Source: Dictyobacter kobayashii (GTDB lineage Bacteria; Chloroflexota; Ktedonobacteria; Ktedonobacterales; Ktedonobacteraceae). From it: a stretch of DNA of 64,000 nucleotides. Below the pieces are notes generated by a model. That model worked only from the letters and a program-made list of their open reading frames with translations. It made no database searches and had not been told where the DNA came from. Shown here one piece after another: positions 44,119-53,428 of the stretch; the first letter of the stretch is position 1; every line of letters starts with the position of its first letter. The stretch is taken from contig NZ_BIFS01000001.1 in the NCBI RefSeq assembly GCF_003967555.1, positions 3,968,001 to 4,032,000 on the forward strand, given 5' to 3'. The position numbers and the translations under genes are program-made.

Positions 44119-44925
44119 ATGCTTGAAATACCTCCAACCACACCAGAACACCTCACAGGGAGACCCAACTGGCGCCATATCGGAGCATTTCTCGGCCTCA
44201 CCTTCGGTTTCACCTGGCTACTCGATCTGCTCATTTACTGGCACGGCGGTCTGGGCACGCCGGGAAGCCTGAGCGTCGTGCAACTACAAATGCTCTTCCC
44301 GGCATTCAGCGCGATCGTGCTGGGAATGTTCTTTTTTCCTGAGAGTCCACTCTACTACAGGCGACCCGCCGGGCGGGGACGTTGGTTCTACTCCTCCTTC
44401 CTCCTGCTCACCGTCATCTCTGCACTTGGAATCTTGGGAGCGTATCTGGGTCCGGCACAAGGGACAGTGAGGCTGGTCGCCGCCATCGTCCCTCAAGTGC
44501 TCGCTTTTGTGGGCCTGCTCCTGCTCATTGTGCTCCGTCTTGTAGCTGGTTATTGGCCTGGCCTGTTTCACTGCTACGATCATGCTGATCTCCCGCGTAC
44601 CAACAATGCGTTGGAGCAGTATTTTGGCTTGGCGCGGTATCATGAACGGCGAATCACGGGAAGAAAACAAGCCCCCAGCCTTGTCGTCCGTGGGCCGTTC
44701 GGGTGGTTGCCTCCGTTGCCTCCCGCCTGTATCCCTTTTCTGGAACAGAGCTTTGTCCCGCTGATCTCACGCAATGGCGAGCTTTGCGGAGTGAACTGCA
44801 TCATCGTCACGAGGCACGGCGTCTGCAGCATCGTTTCCGCAAAGCTCCTGAAAGCTACCTCGCAACCCTCGAAGAGAAGCTCAGCAAAGAAAGATTACCG
44901 ACGTAGAAAAAAACACAAAGAATAA
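44119..44925 (+). pseudogene. CPBP-like N-terminal half joined to a transposase C-terminal remnant
   Basis: The first ~145 residues are four hydrophobic helices like the N-terminal half of a CPBP protease (HIGAFLGLTFGFTWLLDLLIYW...LIVLRLVAG), without the catalytic EE and HxxxH region. From about 44545 the frame switches to a transposase C-terminus: LFHCYDHADLPRTNNALEQYFG, YHERRITGRKQAPSLVVRG. The transposase part then needs a -1 shift at 44692-44694 (GGG) to continue VASVASRLYPFSGTELCPADL to a stop at 44906. A transposable element evidently inserted into or recombined with the gene. AAGGAAAC precedes the ATG. Confidence 0.75.
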
Positions 44926-44976
44926 ACTAAAAAGAACAGATCAGGCATCCACTATGTCTGATCTGTTCTTTTTAGT
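44926..44976. terminator. bidirectional terminator between convergent genes
   Basis: 19-nt perfect arms (ACTAAAAAGAACAGATCAG and complement) with A5/T5 tracts lie between the transposase remnant and xylose isomerase. Confidence 0.85.
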
Positions 44977-44989
44977 CTGATAAAACACT

Positions 44990-46203
44990 TTAGCGAATAC
45001 CGAGGATATGTTCAATCGCCATTTGATCCAGTTTCTCATACTGGTAGCCACGCTGGCCCAGAGCAGTCGGATTGAAATCCGCCTCTTTCAACTTATTAGC
45101 CAGTTCCTTGCTATAGCCATTGCGCACTTCACCCAGCCAGGAGATATGTTCGCTATTGCCGCCATTGACAGTGGCCAGGAGTTCCTGCACAGCGGGATCA
45201 GCATCAAAGCGACGAGCCTTTTCACGCAGAATATTATACGTGCGCATACAGCCGGCAGCAAAATCCCAGACACCTTGCTCATCTTCAGTACGATAGGCAT
45301 GGGCATCAAAGTGACGAGGACCGCTATAGCCATTGTTCTCTAGCAAGCGCACCAGGAAGAACATACTCTTGATATTCTCACTACCGAAGCGCAGGTCCTG
45401 ATCATAACGTGGACCCTTCTGATCATTGAGATCAATGTGGAAGAGCTTGCCTGCCTCCAGAGCCTGGGCAACGCCATGCACAAAGTTAAGGCCAGACATA
45501 TGCTCGTGTGCCACCTCTGGATTTACACCAATCATCTCGGGATGATCCAATGTGTAAATGAAGGCAAGCATATGGCCAATGGTAGCGAAATATGTATCGG
45601 AGCGTGGCTCATTCGGTTTTGGTTCAAGGGCGAAGCGTAGATTATAGCCATTATCTATCGCATACTCACACAGGAAATTGATCGCATCGCGCATGCGTTT
45701 TAAGGCCTCAACCGGATCCTTACTGGCCTCGCTATCAACACCTTCACGGCCACCCCAGAATACATAAGTTTGAGCCCTAGCTCAACGCCCAGATCGATTG
45801 CGCGCATCGTTTTTTGCAGTGCAAATGCACGAACGCTGGGATCAACAGCTGTAAATGCACCGTCTTTGAAGGCCGGATGGAAGAAAAGGTTAGTCGTAGC
45901 CATGGGAACAACCATACCGTAGTCATTCAAAGCCTGCTTAAAGTCCCTTACGATCCGATCGCGCTCTGCTGGCGTAGCATCGAAAGGCACCAGGTCATTA
46001 TCGTGGAAGTTGACGCCCCAGGCACCTAACTCTGAGAGCTTCTGCACACTGCGTACAGGATCTAGAACCGGGCGAACCACATCGCCAAACGGATCGCGAC
46101 CCTGATTTGCAACAGTCCAGAGTCCAAAAGTGAATTTATCCTCTTTTTTGGGGGTAAATTGGTCACTGGTGCTTTCCTTTGTCAACTGAGGTGGTAGTGT
46201 CAT
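44990..46203 (-). CDS. xylA: xylose isomerase (frameshifted)
   Basis: About 404 aa when joined: 46203 to ~45760, then the -1 frame to 44990. Catalytic and metal residues: GVNFHDNDLVPF (His/Asp), EPKPNEPRSDTYF (Glu), NPEVAHEHMSGLNF (Glu/His), HIDLNDQKGPRYDQDL and HFDAHAYRTED (Asp). Interconverts xylose and xylulose (or glucose and fructose). One T is missing on the coding strand at 45759-45760: TAT TTC TGG GGT would give the expected YFWGGREGVDSE. Start is the ATG at 46203 preceded by GGAGG. No xylulokinase is adjacent. Confidence 0.92.
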
Positions 46204-46400
46204 TGTTGCCTCCATTTAACTCTGATAATTTGTTGACTTGATACTCATTATAGACTCTTTACTCTTGTGTTGCAAAATTTTTTCTATTTACGCGGAAGAG
46301 ATCAGGTGAGGGGAATTTAGTTAAAGAAAACCTTATCTTAATTATATACAAATTAAACCTATCAGCGGGGAGCTCCTCGATAGGTTTATCACCGCTGGCC

Positions 46401-46545
46401 TGCTATAAAAAGCATTTGGAAATGCCGCTTGAACGCGGCTCGCTCCGCTGCCGCTGGCTCAGCCATTCGAAGTGATCAGTATAAGCAAACAGTTTCGCCT
46501 GTCAGGCAGCTTTGCTCATCCAGATGAATAGCCTGCTATGAATTA
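46401..46545. repeat. dispersed repeat family C, copy 2
   Basis: Inverted relative to copy 1 at 27.7 kb, with about 130 bp of clear similarity (e.g. AAACAGTTTCGCCTGTC). The other part of the 46204-46553 gap contains an AAACCTATC/GATAGGTTT stem (46348-46380) and no gene. Confidence 0.75.
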
Positions 46546-46553
46546 AATACCGA

Positions 46554-46754
46554 TTAGCTGGCAAAATCCGTCAATCTGCCTTTTTGAAAGAGCCAGCGCA
46601 TAAATTCGAGGCGGCGATGATCATTATGGGATTGATCTAGCTCATTATGTACAAATTGCTTACGAAGTCTGGTGATACGCTCAATCTCTGCATGGTTAAA
46701 GCCCGCTTTACGTAATGCTGCAATTGCTTCCTTGTGATCCATATAATGAAACAT
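46554..46754 (-). CDS. small hypothetical protein (66 aa)
   Basis: Starts MFHYMDHKEAIAALRKAGF; AAGGAG lies 6 nt before the ATG at 46754, strong support for expression. The predicted helical, basic sequence (HAEIERITRLRKQFVHNELDQ) resembles a small helix-turn-helix, but no family is recognised. It lies divergent from the DUF4870 gene. Confidence 0.65.
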   Translation of the reverse strand: MFHYMDHKEAIAALRKAGFNHAEIERITRLRKQFVHNELDQSHNDHRRLEFMRWLFQKGRLTDFAS

Positions 46755-47057
46755 ATGCGTCTCCTTAACCAAAATTTTGTCGTTTTACTGTATGCGGGGT
46801 TCCTACTTCGAATACGAAATTTGAGGGCCACTAGATGTATATTTACGCCATCAATTTTGGCAGGATGAGTCAAAATGCACATTTTTAGCATAATCTTTAT
46901 TAAGAAGCAACGTTGTAATATGGTTTTGACGATTATACAGATCTTGTCCGAATTGTGGAAATATAGTAAACATCTTTTTGCCAGTCTCTAACCTTTCTGG
47001 TGCAGTGGCGTAATACATGATAGAAAAGTTTTTCTTTATGGACGGAGGAATGCTCCC
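46755..47057. other. divergent promoter region, no gene seen
   Basis: AT-rich 303-bp spacer between divergently transcribed small genes. GGAGG at the right end serves the DUF4870 gene. I could not pick out convincing -35/-10 pairs. Confidence 0.35.
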
Positions 47058-47726
47058 ATGAGTACAAATCCTAATCAAGGTCAACAACCCGATCCATCCC
47101 GGCCATATGGCGGTTATGGTGGGTATAACCCATCCAATCCCGCTGATGATCCCTATGGAGCAAATCAGCCGCAGCCTGGTGCGGGTTTTCAGCAGAGTGA
47201 TCCGAACTATACTTATGGTCAAGGTGGCCAGCAATATACAGCCGGACAGCAACAGCAGCAATATCAACAGCAGCAATATCAACAGCAACAACAATCGAAC
47301 GCCTATATACCTCCAAGTAGCGTGAGACAGGGACGTGGAGACCAGGGCCAGAGCACGACCGGTCCGAGTTCAAAGCGAGCGGCACTGTTGAGTTATCTGG
47401 GACTCTGTTTTACAGGTATTGTATTCTTTTTTATCGAGCGAAAAAATAGTTTTGTACGCTTCCATGCTGCACAATCTATCGTTGTGTTTACTCCACTTGT
47501 CATCGTCTATGTGGCGTTACGCTTAATCTCAGGTATCTGGATAATCGGCTCGCTGCTCGCACCCATTATTGGTTGTATTACCTTTCTGGTGCTGGCGGTA
47601 GGCTTTGTACTCTGGATTTTCTTGATGTTGCAAGCTTACCGAGGCGTCAGATTTAAGTTACCGATTGTAGGTGATTACGCGGAAGCATTGATCGCACGCT
47701 TCTCCAAAAGGAGCGGAACCATATAG
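47058..47726 (+). CDS. DUF4870/Tic20-like membrane protein with Gln-rich N-terminus
   Basis: 222 aa. Residues 1-100 are low-complexity Gln/Gly/Pro/Tyr-rich (several QQQYQ repeats). The C-terminal ~110 residues hold a four-helix membrane domain: KRAALLSYLGLCFTGIVFFF, FVRFHAAQSIVVF, then two more helices, ending FKLPIVGDYAEALI, the DUF4870 pattern. The role of this domain is not established. GGAGG lies 10 nt upstream of the ATG. A 9-bp stem with a T run follows (47753-47792). Confidence 0.85.
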   Translation: MSTNPNQGQQPDPSRPYGGYGGYNPSNPADDPYGANQPQPGAGFQQSDPNYTYGQGGQQYTAGQQQQQYQQQQYQQQQQSNAYIPPSSVRQGRGDQGQSTTGPSSKRAALLSYLGLCFTGIVFFFIERKNSFVRFHAAQSIVVFTPLVIVYVALRLISGIWIIGSLLAPIIGCITFLVLAVGFVLWIFLMLQAYRGVRFKLPIVGDYAEALIARFSKRSGTI

Positions 47727-47752
47727 CCTCCTACTGCTGTAATTTTGCTGAG

Positions 47753-47792
47753 ATGCCACATTTCAAATTTAAGATTGCGATGTGGCATTTTT
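47753..47792 (+). terminator. intrinsic terminator after the DUF4870 gene
   Basis: ATGCCACAT/ATGTGGCAT stem with five T residues. It lies between convergent genes. Confidence 0.65.
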
Positions 47793-47821
47793 GCTTGCTT
47801 AACAGGATTACGCCGGTGGGA

Positions 47822-49261
47822 TTAGCCAAAAAAGAAAGGGTTGAATGACGCTGCTGAAAAAATGCAGAGTCCCAAAATGAGATAGATGGATATGAATATG
47901 TAGCCAAGTGTCAGCCCAATGGTCGCAGTGCCTGCACTGGTATGTGTACGCCGGGCGAAGGCTCGACCTTTATGCCCGAAAATAATGCTCAGGATCGATG
48001 GCAATAAAATAAGACTATAGAAAAATAGAATGACGACAATATTACTCTGGAATAAATGAAAAAATTGAACTGAAAATAGACATAAGAATGGTGGTATACA
48101 TATGCCAAGCAAGCTGGAGAGAATGCTATATAACTGATAAGTATTGCGCGGTGGCGGACTCTGCGTGGGCTGTGGAATGGCCTGAAAAATCTGCTGTTGC
48201 TGTTGAGAGGAAGAGCTAAAAAAACCTCCACTGGCCTGCGCATAGCCTGGTAGAGCGGGTTGGGCAGAAGTCGTCGCGCGAAACGACCTGCCGGCTGCCG
48301 GCTGATAATATTGACTATAGATACCTTGCTGATGATAGTGAAGGTCAGAAATTTCTTGTAGGGCTTGCCGCACCTCTGCCAGAGAGGCCGGGCGCAGCTG
48401 ACTGTCCAGCGCGACCATCCGTTGCAAGAGTGCATCTAATTTATCGATGGCGCGTTGATGGCGATTAGGGAGAGAGGCAAAAGCAAACGGGGATTGGCTG
48501 GGATCTGTTCCTGTTATCAATTGATGCAGAATAGCTCCCAGGCTATAAATATCTGAGCGTGGCGTTGTCTGGGCCTTGCCATATTGTTCTGGTGCGGCAT
48601 AGCCGGGTGAGCCAAAGGGAATAGTATCCTTGATCTGGCCTGGTTTAAATTGTCGTGCGATTCCAAAATCAATCACATAGATATACCCACTTGAGGTAAG
48701 CATAATATTAGCAGGTTTAAGATCGCGAAAAATAATAGCTGGCTGACTGGAATGTAAATAGTTGAGAACGTTGCACAAAATAAAACCTATATCCAGCACT
48801 TCTTCCAGCCTGAAAGGTGTTTGTTGCTGACGTTCCAGATATTTTTCCAGTGTCTCGCCTTCTATATAATCCATGACCATATACCAGCATTCGGCATCAG
48901 AAAAATGCTGGTAGAGGCGCGGCAGATGGGGATGAGCCAATTTTGTTAAGATCTTAACTTCACGATTAAAGGCATCTGTTGCCTCGATCTTCTCCTGGGT
49001 CGAAAGTCCGCGCAGGCTCACAGCCTTTACCGCAACAATTTGCTGAGTATGGCAATCCTCTGCCCGATAGACAATGCTAAACCCTCCCTCACCTACTTTA
49101 TTTAAAAGGCGGTAACGCTCCTGTAACAGCGTCACCGATGAGGAGGTATCGATGATTGGCTCTTCATTAATGGAAAGCTTATGGCCACAGGCAAAACATT
49201 GTAGCTCCTCTTTAGGATTGCTAGCCCCGCAATGGGAACAATACATCTCTAACTGCTCCAT
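47822..49261 (-). CDS. Ser/Thr protein kinase with zinc ribbon and C-terminal membrane domain
   Basis: 479 aa. Zinc ribbon CSHCGASNPKEELQCFACG (residues ~7-25); kinase domain ~45-300 with GEGGFSIVYRAEDC, VAVKAVS, IIFRDLKPANIML, DFGIARQFK and APEQYGKAQTTPRSDIYSLG; a Gln/Ser-rich linker; and a C-terminal block of four transmembrane helices like DUF4190. The ATG at 49261 has AGAGGA upstream; the frame is open further 5'. Catalytic HRD reads FRD, as in the kinase at 34.6 kb. Likely a membrane-located signalling kinase; substrates unknown. Confidence 0.92.
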   Translation of the reverse strand: MEQLEMYCSHCGASNPKEELQCFACGHKLSINEEPIIDTSSSVTLLQERYRLLNKVGEGGFSIVYRAEDCHTQQIVAVKAVSLRGLSTQEKIEATDAFNREVKILTKLAHPHLPRLYQHFSDAECWYMVMDYIEGETLEKYLERQQQTPFRLEEVLDIGFILCNVLNYLHSSQPAIIFRDLKPANIMLTSSGYIYVIDFGIARQFKPGQIKDTIPFGSPGYAAPEQYGKAQTTPRSDIYSLGAILHQLITGTDPSQSPFAFASLPNRHQRAIDKLDALLQRMVALDSQLRPASLAEVRQALQEISDLHYHQQGIYSQYYQPAAGRSFRATTSAQPALPGYAQASGGFFSSSSQQQQQIFQAIPQPTQSPPPRNTYQLYSILSSLLGICIPPFLCLFSVQFFHLFQSNIVVILFFYSLILLPSILSIIFGHKGRAFARRTHTSAGTATIGLTLGYIFISIYLILGLCIFSAASFNPFFFG

Positions 49262-49420
49262 GTGTCCTCTATCTATTCCAAAATAGCGCGCTATGTAATA
49301 TTTCACCCTCACATTATAGTAAAATGTGTGCCAGGAGGTCCATGTCAAATGACTCATTCTGTATGAGTATTTAAGCGACGGGAAGGTGGATAAAAGATAG
49401 TATGAGAAGTATTACAGGTT

Positions 49421-49454
49421 GAGCGAGGGCACAACGCTTACCCGGCCCTCGCTC
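49421..49454. terminator. hairpin between kinase and PLDc_N genes
   Basis: GAGCGAGGGC/GCCCTCGCTC 10-bp perfect arms lie 20 nt beyond the stop of the minus-strand PLDc_N gene. There is no long T run, so it is only a probable terminator. Confidence 0.5.
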
Positions 49455-49473
49455 TTCACTATTTAACGTCCAA

Positions 49474-49707
49474 TTAACGTCCGACAGCTTTGATGCGCTC
49501 CGGGCGACGAATGAAATAGTAGAGCAGGGCCCCAAAGAAGGGGACGCACAGAATAAAGCTCAGCCAGGCAACCTTGTCGTTCGTGTTGGAAGGCTCTTTA
49601 GTAATACAGTCCACGATGACCCAGATCCAAAAGATCGCAGCCAGTGTAATCAAGCCAGGGGAGCCGATACCGATGAGATACATTAAGCCACTGAAAGGGT
49701 AAAACAT
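49474..49707 (-). CDS. PLDc_N domain small membrane protein
   Basis: 77 aa with two transmembrane helices (LITLAAIFWIWVIVDCITKE and VAWLSFILCVPFFGALLYYFIRRP), the exact layout of the phospholipase D nuclease N-terminal (PLDc_N) domain as a stand-alone protein. AGGAG lies 6 nt before the ATG. Stand-alone PLDc_N proteins have no assigned activity. Confidence 0.87.
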   Translation of the reverse strand: MFYPFSGLMYLIGIGSPGLITLAAIFWIWVIVDCITKEPSNTNDKVAWLSFILCVPFFGALLYYFIRRPERIKAVGR

Positions 49708-49879
49708 GCAAATCTCCTCTTTTAGTAGGGTGGATAGTTTCTAGAAAGGCATAAAAAGATATAAAAAGGTATACATCTATAGGAATACGCTGGAGATGAT
49801 TATTTGTTGCATGAGGGGATAAAATAGCTACTGTAGTACTAGTAGTAAGGAGCGAGTACCACAGTAGCTATCCTGATTC

Positions 49880-50536
49880 TTACCAGTTATTCCAGTGAAT
49901 AACTTTCTCTAATGATTTGCGAGGACCGGGCTTAAAATCGGTACCAAGTGTATAGGCGACAGGAATCAACGAGGTCTGGGTAATCTTCTCAAAAGGAATG
50001 CCGAGCAATTCAGCGGCCTCTTTTTCATAAGCCAGGTGCAGAGTGGTCCAGGCGGTTCCCAGCCCGCGCGCCCTGGCGGCTAGCATAAAGCTCCAGACGG
50101 CAGGCAAGATTGAGCCCCATGCACCTGCTTGTTGCTGGTTAGAAGCCCCCTCTAAGCGACCTTGTATGCAAGGAACAACGTGAACGGGCACTTCTTGCAT
50201 ATGTTCAGATAAGTAGTCGGCGGAAGTGGCAACCCGCTGTTGGATCAAGGCGGCCTCAGGATTGAAAGTTTTGAGCTTTTCAATACCCTCGTTAGAGCCA
50301 ACGCGATACTGATTAAAGCTCTTACGATATAGGTCAGCCAGTCCCTGGCGCTTCTCGGCGTCTGTTACCACCACGAAATGCCACTGCTGACTATTGCTGC
50401 CACTGGGTGCCTGAACAGCAATCTCGATGCACTCTTTCACGATATCGGGTTCAACCGGACGTGAGAGATCCAAACGTTTACGCACAGTGCGTGTCGTTGT
50501 CAATAGTTGATCAGGTGTCAACTCAAGCTGAGACAT
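49880..50536 (-). CDS. nitroreductase family protein
   Basis: 218 aa FMN-dependent nitroreductase. The N-terminal TTRTVRKRLDLSRPVEPDIV contains the RxR FMN phosphate-binding motif. AVQAPSGSNSQQWHFVVVTD and the C-terminal ARGLGTAWTTLHL and PVAYTLGTDFKPGPRKSLEKVIHW follow the family pattern. ATG at 50536 with GGAGA 9 nt upstream. It lies 54 nt downstream of the FMN-dependent lactate-oxidising gene, likely the same operon of flavoenzymes. Confidence 0.9.
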   Translation of the reverse strand: MSQLELTPDQLLTTTRTVRKRLDLSRPVEPDIVKECIEIAVQAPSGSNSQQWHFVVVTDAEKRQGLADLYRKSFNQYRVGSNEGIEKLKTFNPEAALIQQRVATSADYLSEHMQEVPVHVVPCIQGRLEGASNQQQAGAWGSILPAVWSFMLAARARGLGTAWTTLHLAYEKEAAELLGIPFEKITQTSLIPVAYTLGTDFKPGPRKSLEKVIHWNNW

Positions 50537-50590
50537 ACAGTGTTTTCTCCCTGGGTTACACAACAATGATAGGCTTTAATCTTATAACAT

Positions 50591-51778
50591 TTATCTGCCT
50601 GTCTGTTCATTGACCAGGCTTGAAGTATCCAGTTCGCTCAGCGAGGAATAGCCACTCACTGCCAGCGTCAGATCCAGATCGGCGAGCAGATTCTGCAATA
50701 CCTGCTGGACGCCCGCTTCTCCGTCCAGGGCCAATCCCCAGATATATGGTCGACCGAGGAGTACCGCCTGTGCTCCCAATGCTAGCGCCTTCAGGATATC
50801 TGATCCCCGGCGTATGCCACTATCAAAGAGGATTGGTAGCTGTGCATTGACCGCGCTGACCACAGCTGGCAAGGCATCTAATGCGGCTCGCGACCCTCCC
50901 ACCTGGCGTCCCCCATGGTTGGAAACGATAATGCCATCCATACCGGCATCGATAGTCTGGCGTGCATCATCTGGATGTAGAATGCCCTTGAGGAAGATAG
51001 GGAGGCTGGTGTGTTGCCTTAAGAAGCTGAGCTGATCCCAGGTCAAGGAGGGATTCAGGAAGATATCGATAAAATAGCGAATAGCGGCCGCTGGATTTTC
51101 CTCGGGTGGTTGGGCCAGGGCCTGGCGAAAGACCGGATCGCTAAAGTAATTAGCCAATCCTTCACCTAATAAAAAGGGCAGGTAGGCATTTTGGATATCT
51201 TGTTCACGCCAGCTGAGGAGCCGCGTATCCAGAGTCACCACAATAGCACTATAGCCCGCCTGTTCAGCCCGGCGTACAAAGCTGGCATTGAGCTCTGGGT
51301 TCTTACTCCAATACAGCTGAAACCAGCGTGGAGTCTCTCCAAGCGCTTGTGCCACAACCTCGATACTACGCGATGAAGCGGTACTGAGAATCATTGGTAC
51401 GCCCATTGCATGGGCCGCCCTGGCAACCGCAACCTCGGCTTCCGGATGGATAATGGACTGTACGCCGATGGGGGCCAGCAAGAGTGGTACAGGGAGCTTC
51501 ATGCCCAGAATAGAGGTGCTTAATTGGCGCTGTGAGACATCGCGCAGCATGCGTGGAAGAATGCTCCAATGCTGAAATGCTCTCAGATTGGCTTGCATCG
51601 TATCATCCATGCCCGCCAGATATCCACTGGCTTGCTGGCTCAGATGCGCGATCGCCTGTTGCTCCAACGCCTCTGGAGAGACGGGAAGCGAGGGAAGTTG
51701 TCCCTGCAGCCCTTGCGTATAGACCTGCATCTGCCGCCCGAGGCCATAGGATGGAATACTTTTCTGATCATCTTTCAT
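50591..51778 (-). CDS. FMN-dependent alpha-hydroxy-acid oxidase, lactate 2-monooxygenase-like
   Basis: 395 aa, the length of lactate 2-monooxygenase. FMN- and substrate-binding motifs: LLLAPIGVQSIIHPEAEVA, STASSRSIEVVAQA, RWFQLYWSKN, LKGILHPDDARQTIDAGMDGIIVSNHGGRQVGG (read in segments; catalytic histidine in SNHGGRQ), LFDSGIRRGSDILKALALGA. The insertion before the catalytic loop and the N-terminal QMQVYTQGL fit the monooxygenase subgroup rather than L-lactate dehydrogenase LldD. Converts lactate to acetate and CO2, or a similar 2-hydroxy acid. Confidence 0.88.
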   Translation of the reverse strand: MKDDQKSIPSYGLGRQMQVYTQGLQGQLPSLPVSPEALEQQAIAHLSQQASGYLAGMDDTMQANLRAFQHWSILPRMLRDVSQRQLSTSILGMKLPVPLLLAPIGVQSIIHPEAEVAVARAAHAMGVPMILSTASSRSIEVVAQALGETPRWFQLYWSKNPELNASFVRRAEQAGYSAIVVTLDTRLLSWREQDIQNAYLPFLLGEGLANYFSDPVFRQALAQPPEENPAAAIRYFIDIFLNPSLTWDQLSFLRQHTSLPIFLKGILHPDDARQTIDAGMDGIIVSNHGGRQVGGSRAALDALPAVVSAVNAQLPILFDSGIRRGSDILKALALGAQAVLLGRPYIWGLALDGEAGVQQVLQNLLADLDLTLAVSGYSSLSELDTSSLVNEQTGR

Positions 51779-52002
51779 GCGTCAACCCCTTTGTGCCGCC
51801 TGGCAAGATAGAAAAATACATTGATTGTAAACATTTATATTGTACCACCCTTGCTTGCTGCTGGAATGGCTCATGCGCAGCTATAGGGTATCCGGGATGC
51901 GAAATTTGTCTGTGAAATTTGACGAGTGCCGTAAAAGTATGCTAGGGTTGCTTAAATGCCTCCAACAAAGATTGTGACGAGCCAATAAATGGAGGTGAAT
52001 GA

Positions 52003-52035
52003 ATGATCGTTCTATCAGATAATAATATGGATTGA
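52003..52035 (+). CDS. 10-codon upstream ORF
   Basis: Encodes MIVLSDNNMD with a strong ribosome-binding site (GGAGG 7 nt upstream). Its stop lies 4 nt before the acyltransferase ATG, which itself lacks a ribosome-binding site. This arrangement suggests that translation of the short peptide delivers ribosomes to the acyltransferase start. Confidence 0.4.
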   Translation: MIVLSDNNMD

Positions 52036-52039
52036 ATAT

Positions 52040-53347
52040 ATGGCCTTGATCGCTTCGTCAAAAGTTATCCCGAAAAAAAACACGATTACTGTGTTAGATG
52101 GTGTGCGTGGTTTTGCCTGTTTACTGGTGATTTTCTATCATGTTAATACCTTTACTCGTGTGAAACACATCTGGAGCTTTAATGATGTCGGGAATATTGT
52201 TAGCGCCATAACCCTGGTTGGTAGTTATGGTGTAACACTCTTTTTTGTGTTGTCCGGTTTCCTGCTCTTTTTGCCCTATGCCAAAGCAATGATTTTTCAA
52301 GAGCCCTGGCCCTCAATGCGTACTTTTTACATACGGCGTATCTGCCGCATCTGGCCGGGTTATTATTTCGCGCTCTTTTTCCTGATCATATTTGCTGCGC
52401 CAATCTATTTACATATCGATCATTGGCCACAGCTTGCTTTCTTCCTTACCTTTTTAATGGATTCCTCTAGCCATACATATCAAGCTATCAACGGTCCTTT
52501 CTGGACCCTGGCGGTCGAGTGGCAATATTATATGCTCTTACCATTTATTGCTCTGGGTATGCGCTGGTTTGTATCGAGAAGTGATGATAAGTGGAGGGTG
52601 CCCACGCTATTTACCTGCTTGCTGGCAATGATACTATGGGGTCTCACAACGCGAGCCTGGGGACATTCCTGGGACATAAATCCTCAGCAGCAGTTATGGG
52701 TACCATCTTATGTGCATTCTGCCATCAGATTTGTGATTTATGGACAGAGTGGAAAGTATCTCGAGGACTTTGCCATCGGAATGATCATCTGCTCCTGCTA
52801 CCTGCTGACCCAGAGGCGGCCAGAGTTAACGATGAGTCTGCTCATCAAGCGCTATAGCTGGTGTATCTGGTTAAGCGGTGTAATCTGTTTCTGTTTCATG
52901 ACATTCTGGTATATTACTCCTTTGTATTCAGCTTTGGTGCCCTATATTGGAGCGCATAACTGGCTCTGTGAGCTTGGCTTCTCCATCAGTTTTGGCCTAT
53001 GTATCCTTGGTGTGCTCTTTGGACCTCCTGTGATTACCTGGTTATGGGAAAGCGCTCCACTGTGTAAGATGGGCATGTTATCCTATGGGCTTTATATCTG
53101 GCATGAGCCAGCGTTGTTCTGGTTGATGGATAATGTCTTTCAACATTTCGTCTCCTGGTCGGCTGGCGCGCGCTATGGACTATACTGGCTCTGCGTATTT
53201 GGTCTGCTGGTACCCTTGTGTTATCTCTTCTATCGCTGTATCGAATTGCCTGGTGTAAAGCTGGGGGCGTACTATACCAGATCCAAGAAAGCTATGCAGC
53301 CAGTGAAGGATACGGCGACCAGAGAAGCGGTCACCATGCAGCCATAA
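52040..53347 (+). CDS. acyltransferase 3 (OafA/YrhL) family membrane protein
   Basis: 435 aa with about ten transmembrane helices. Family marks: N-terminal TVLDGVRGFACLLVIFYHVNTF with the conserved Arg and His, FFVLSGFLLF, RTFYIRRICRIWPGYYF and GPFWTLAVEWQYYMLLPF. Transfers acyl groups (often acetyl) to extracellular polysaccharide or other envelope glycans. ATG at 52040 follows a short upstream ORF closely. Confidence 0.93.
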   Translation: MALIASSKVIPKKNTITVLDGVRGFACLLVIFYHVNTFTRVKHIWSFNDVGNIVSAITLVGSYGVTLFFVLSGFLLFLPYAKAMIFQEPWPSMRTFYIRRICRIWPGYYFALFFLIIFAAPIYLHIDHWPQLAFFLTFLMDSSSHTYQAINGPFWTLAVEWQYYMLLPFIALGMRWFVSRSDDKWRVPTLFTCLLAMILWGLTTRAWGHSWDINPQQQLWVPSYVHSAIRFVIYGQSGKYLEDFAIGMIICSCYLLTQRRPELTMSLLIKRYSWCIWLSGVICFCFMTFWYITPLYSALVPYIGAHNWLCELGFSISFGLCILGVLFGPPVITWLWESAPLCKMGMLSYGLYIWHEPALFWLMDNVFQHFVSWSAGARYGLYWLCVFGLLVPLCYLFYRCIELPGVKLGAYYTRSKKAMQPVKDTATREAVTMQP

Positions 53348-53428
53348 GGTGGTTCATCTCGTCTCAACGCTCATTCGTGTAACATAAAAGCGAGATTACT
53401 TTCTCTTCTACACGAAAGGAAAGACACT

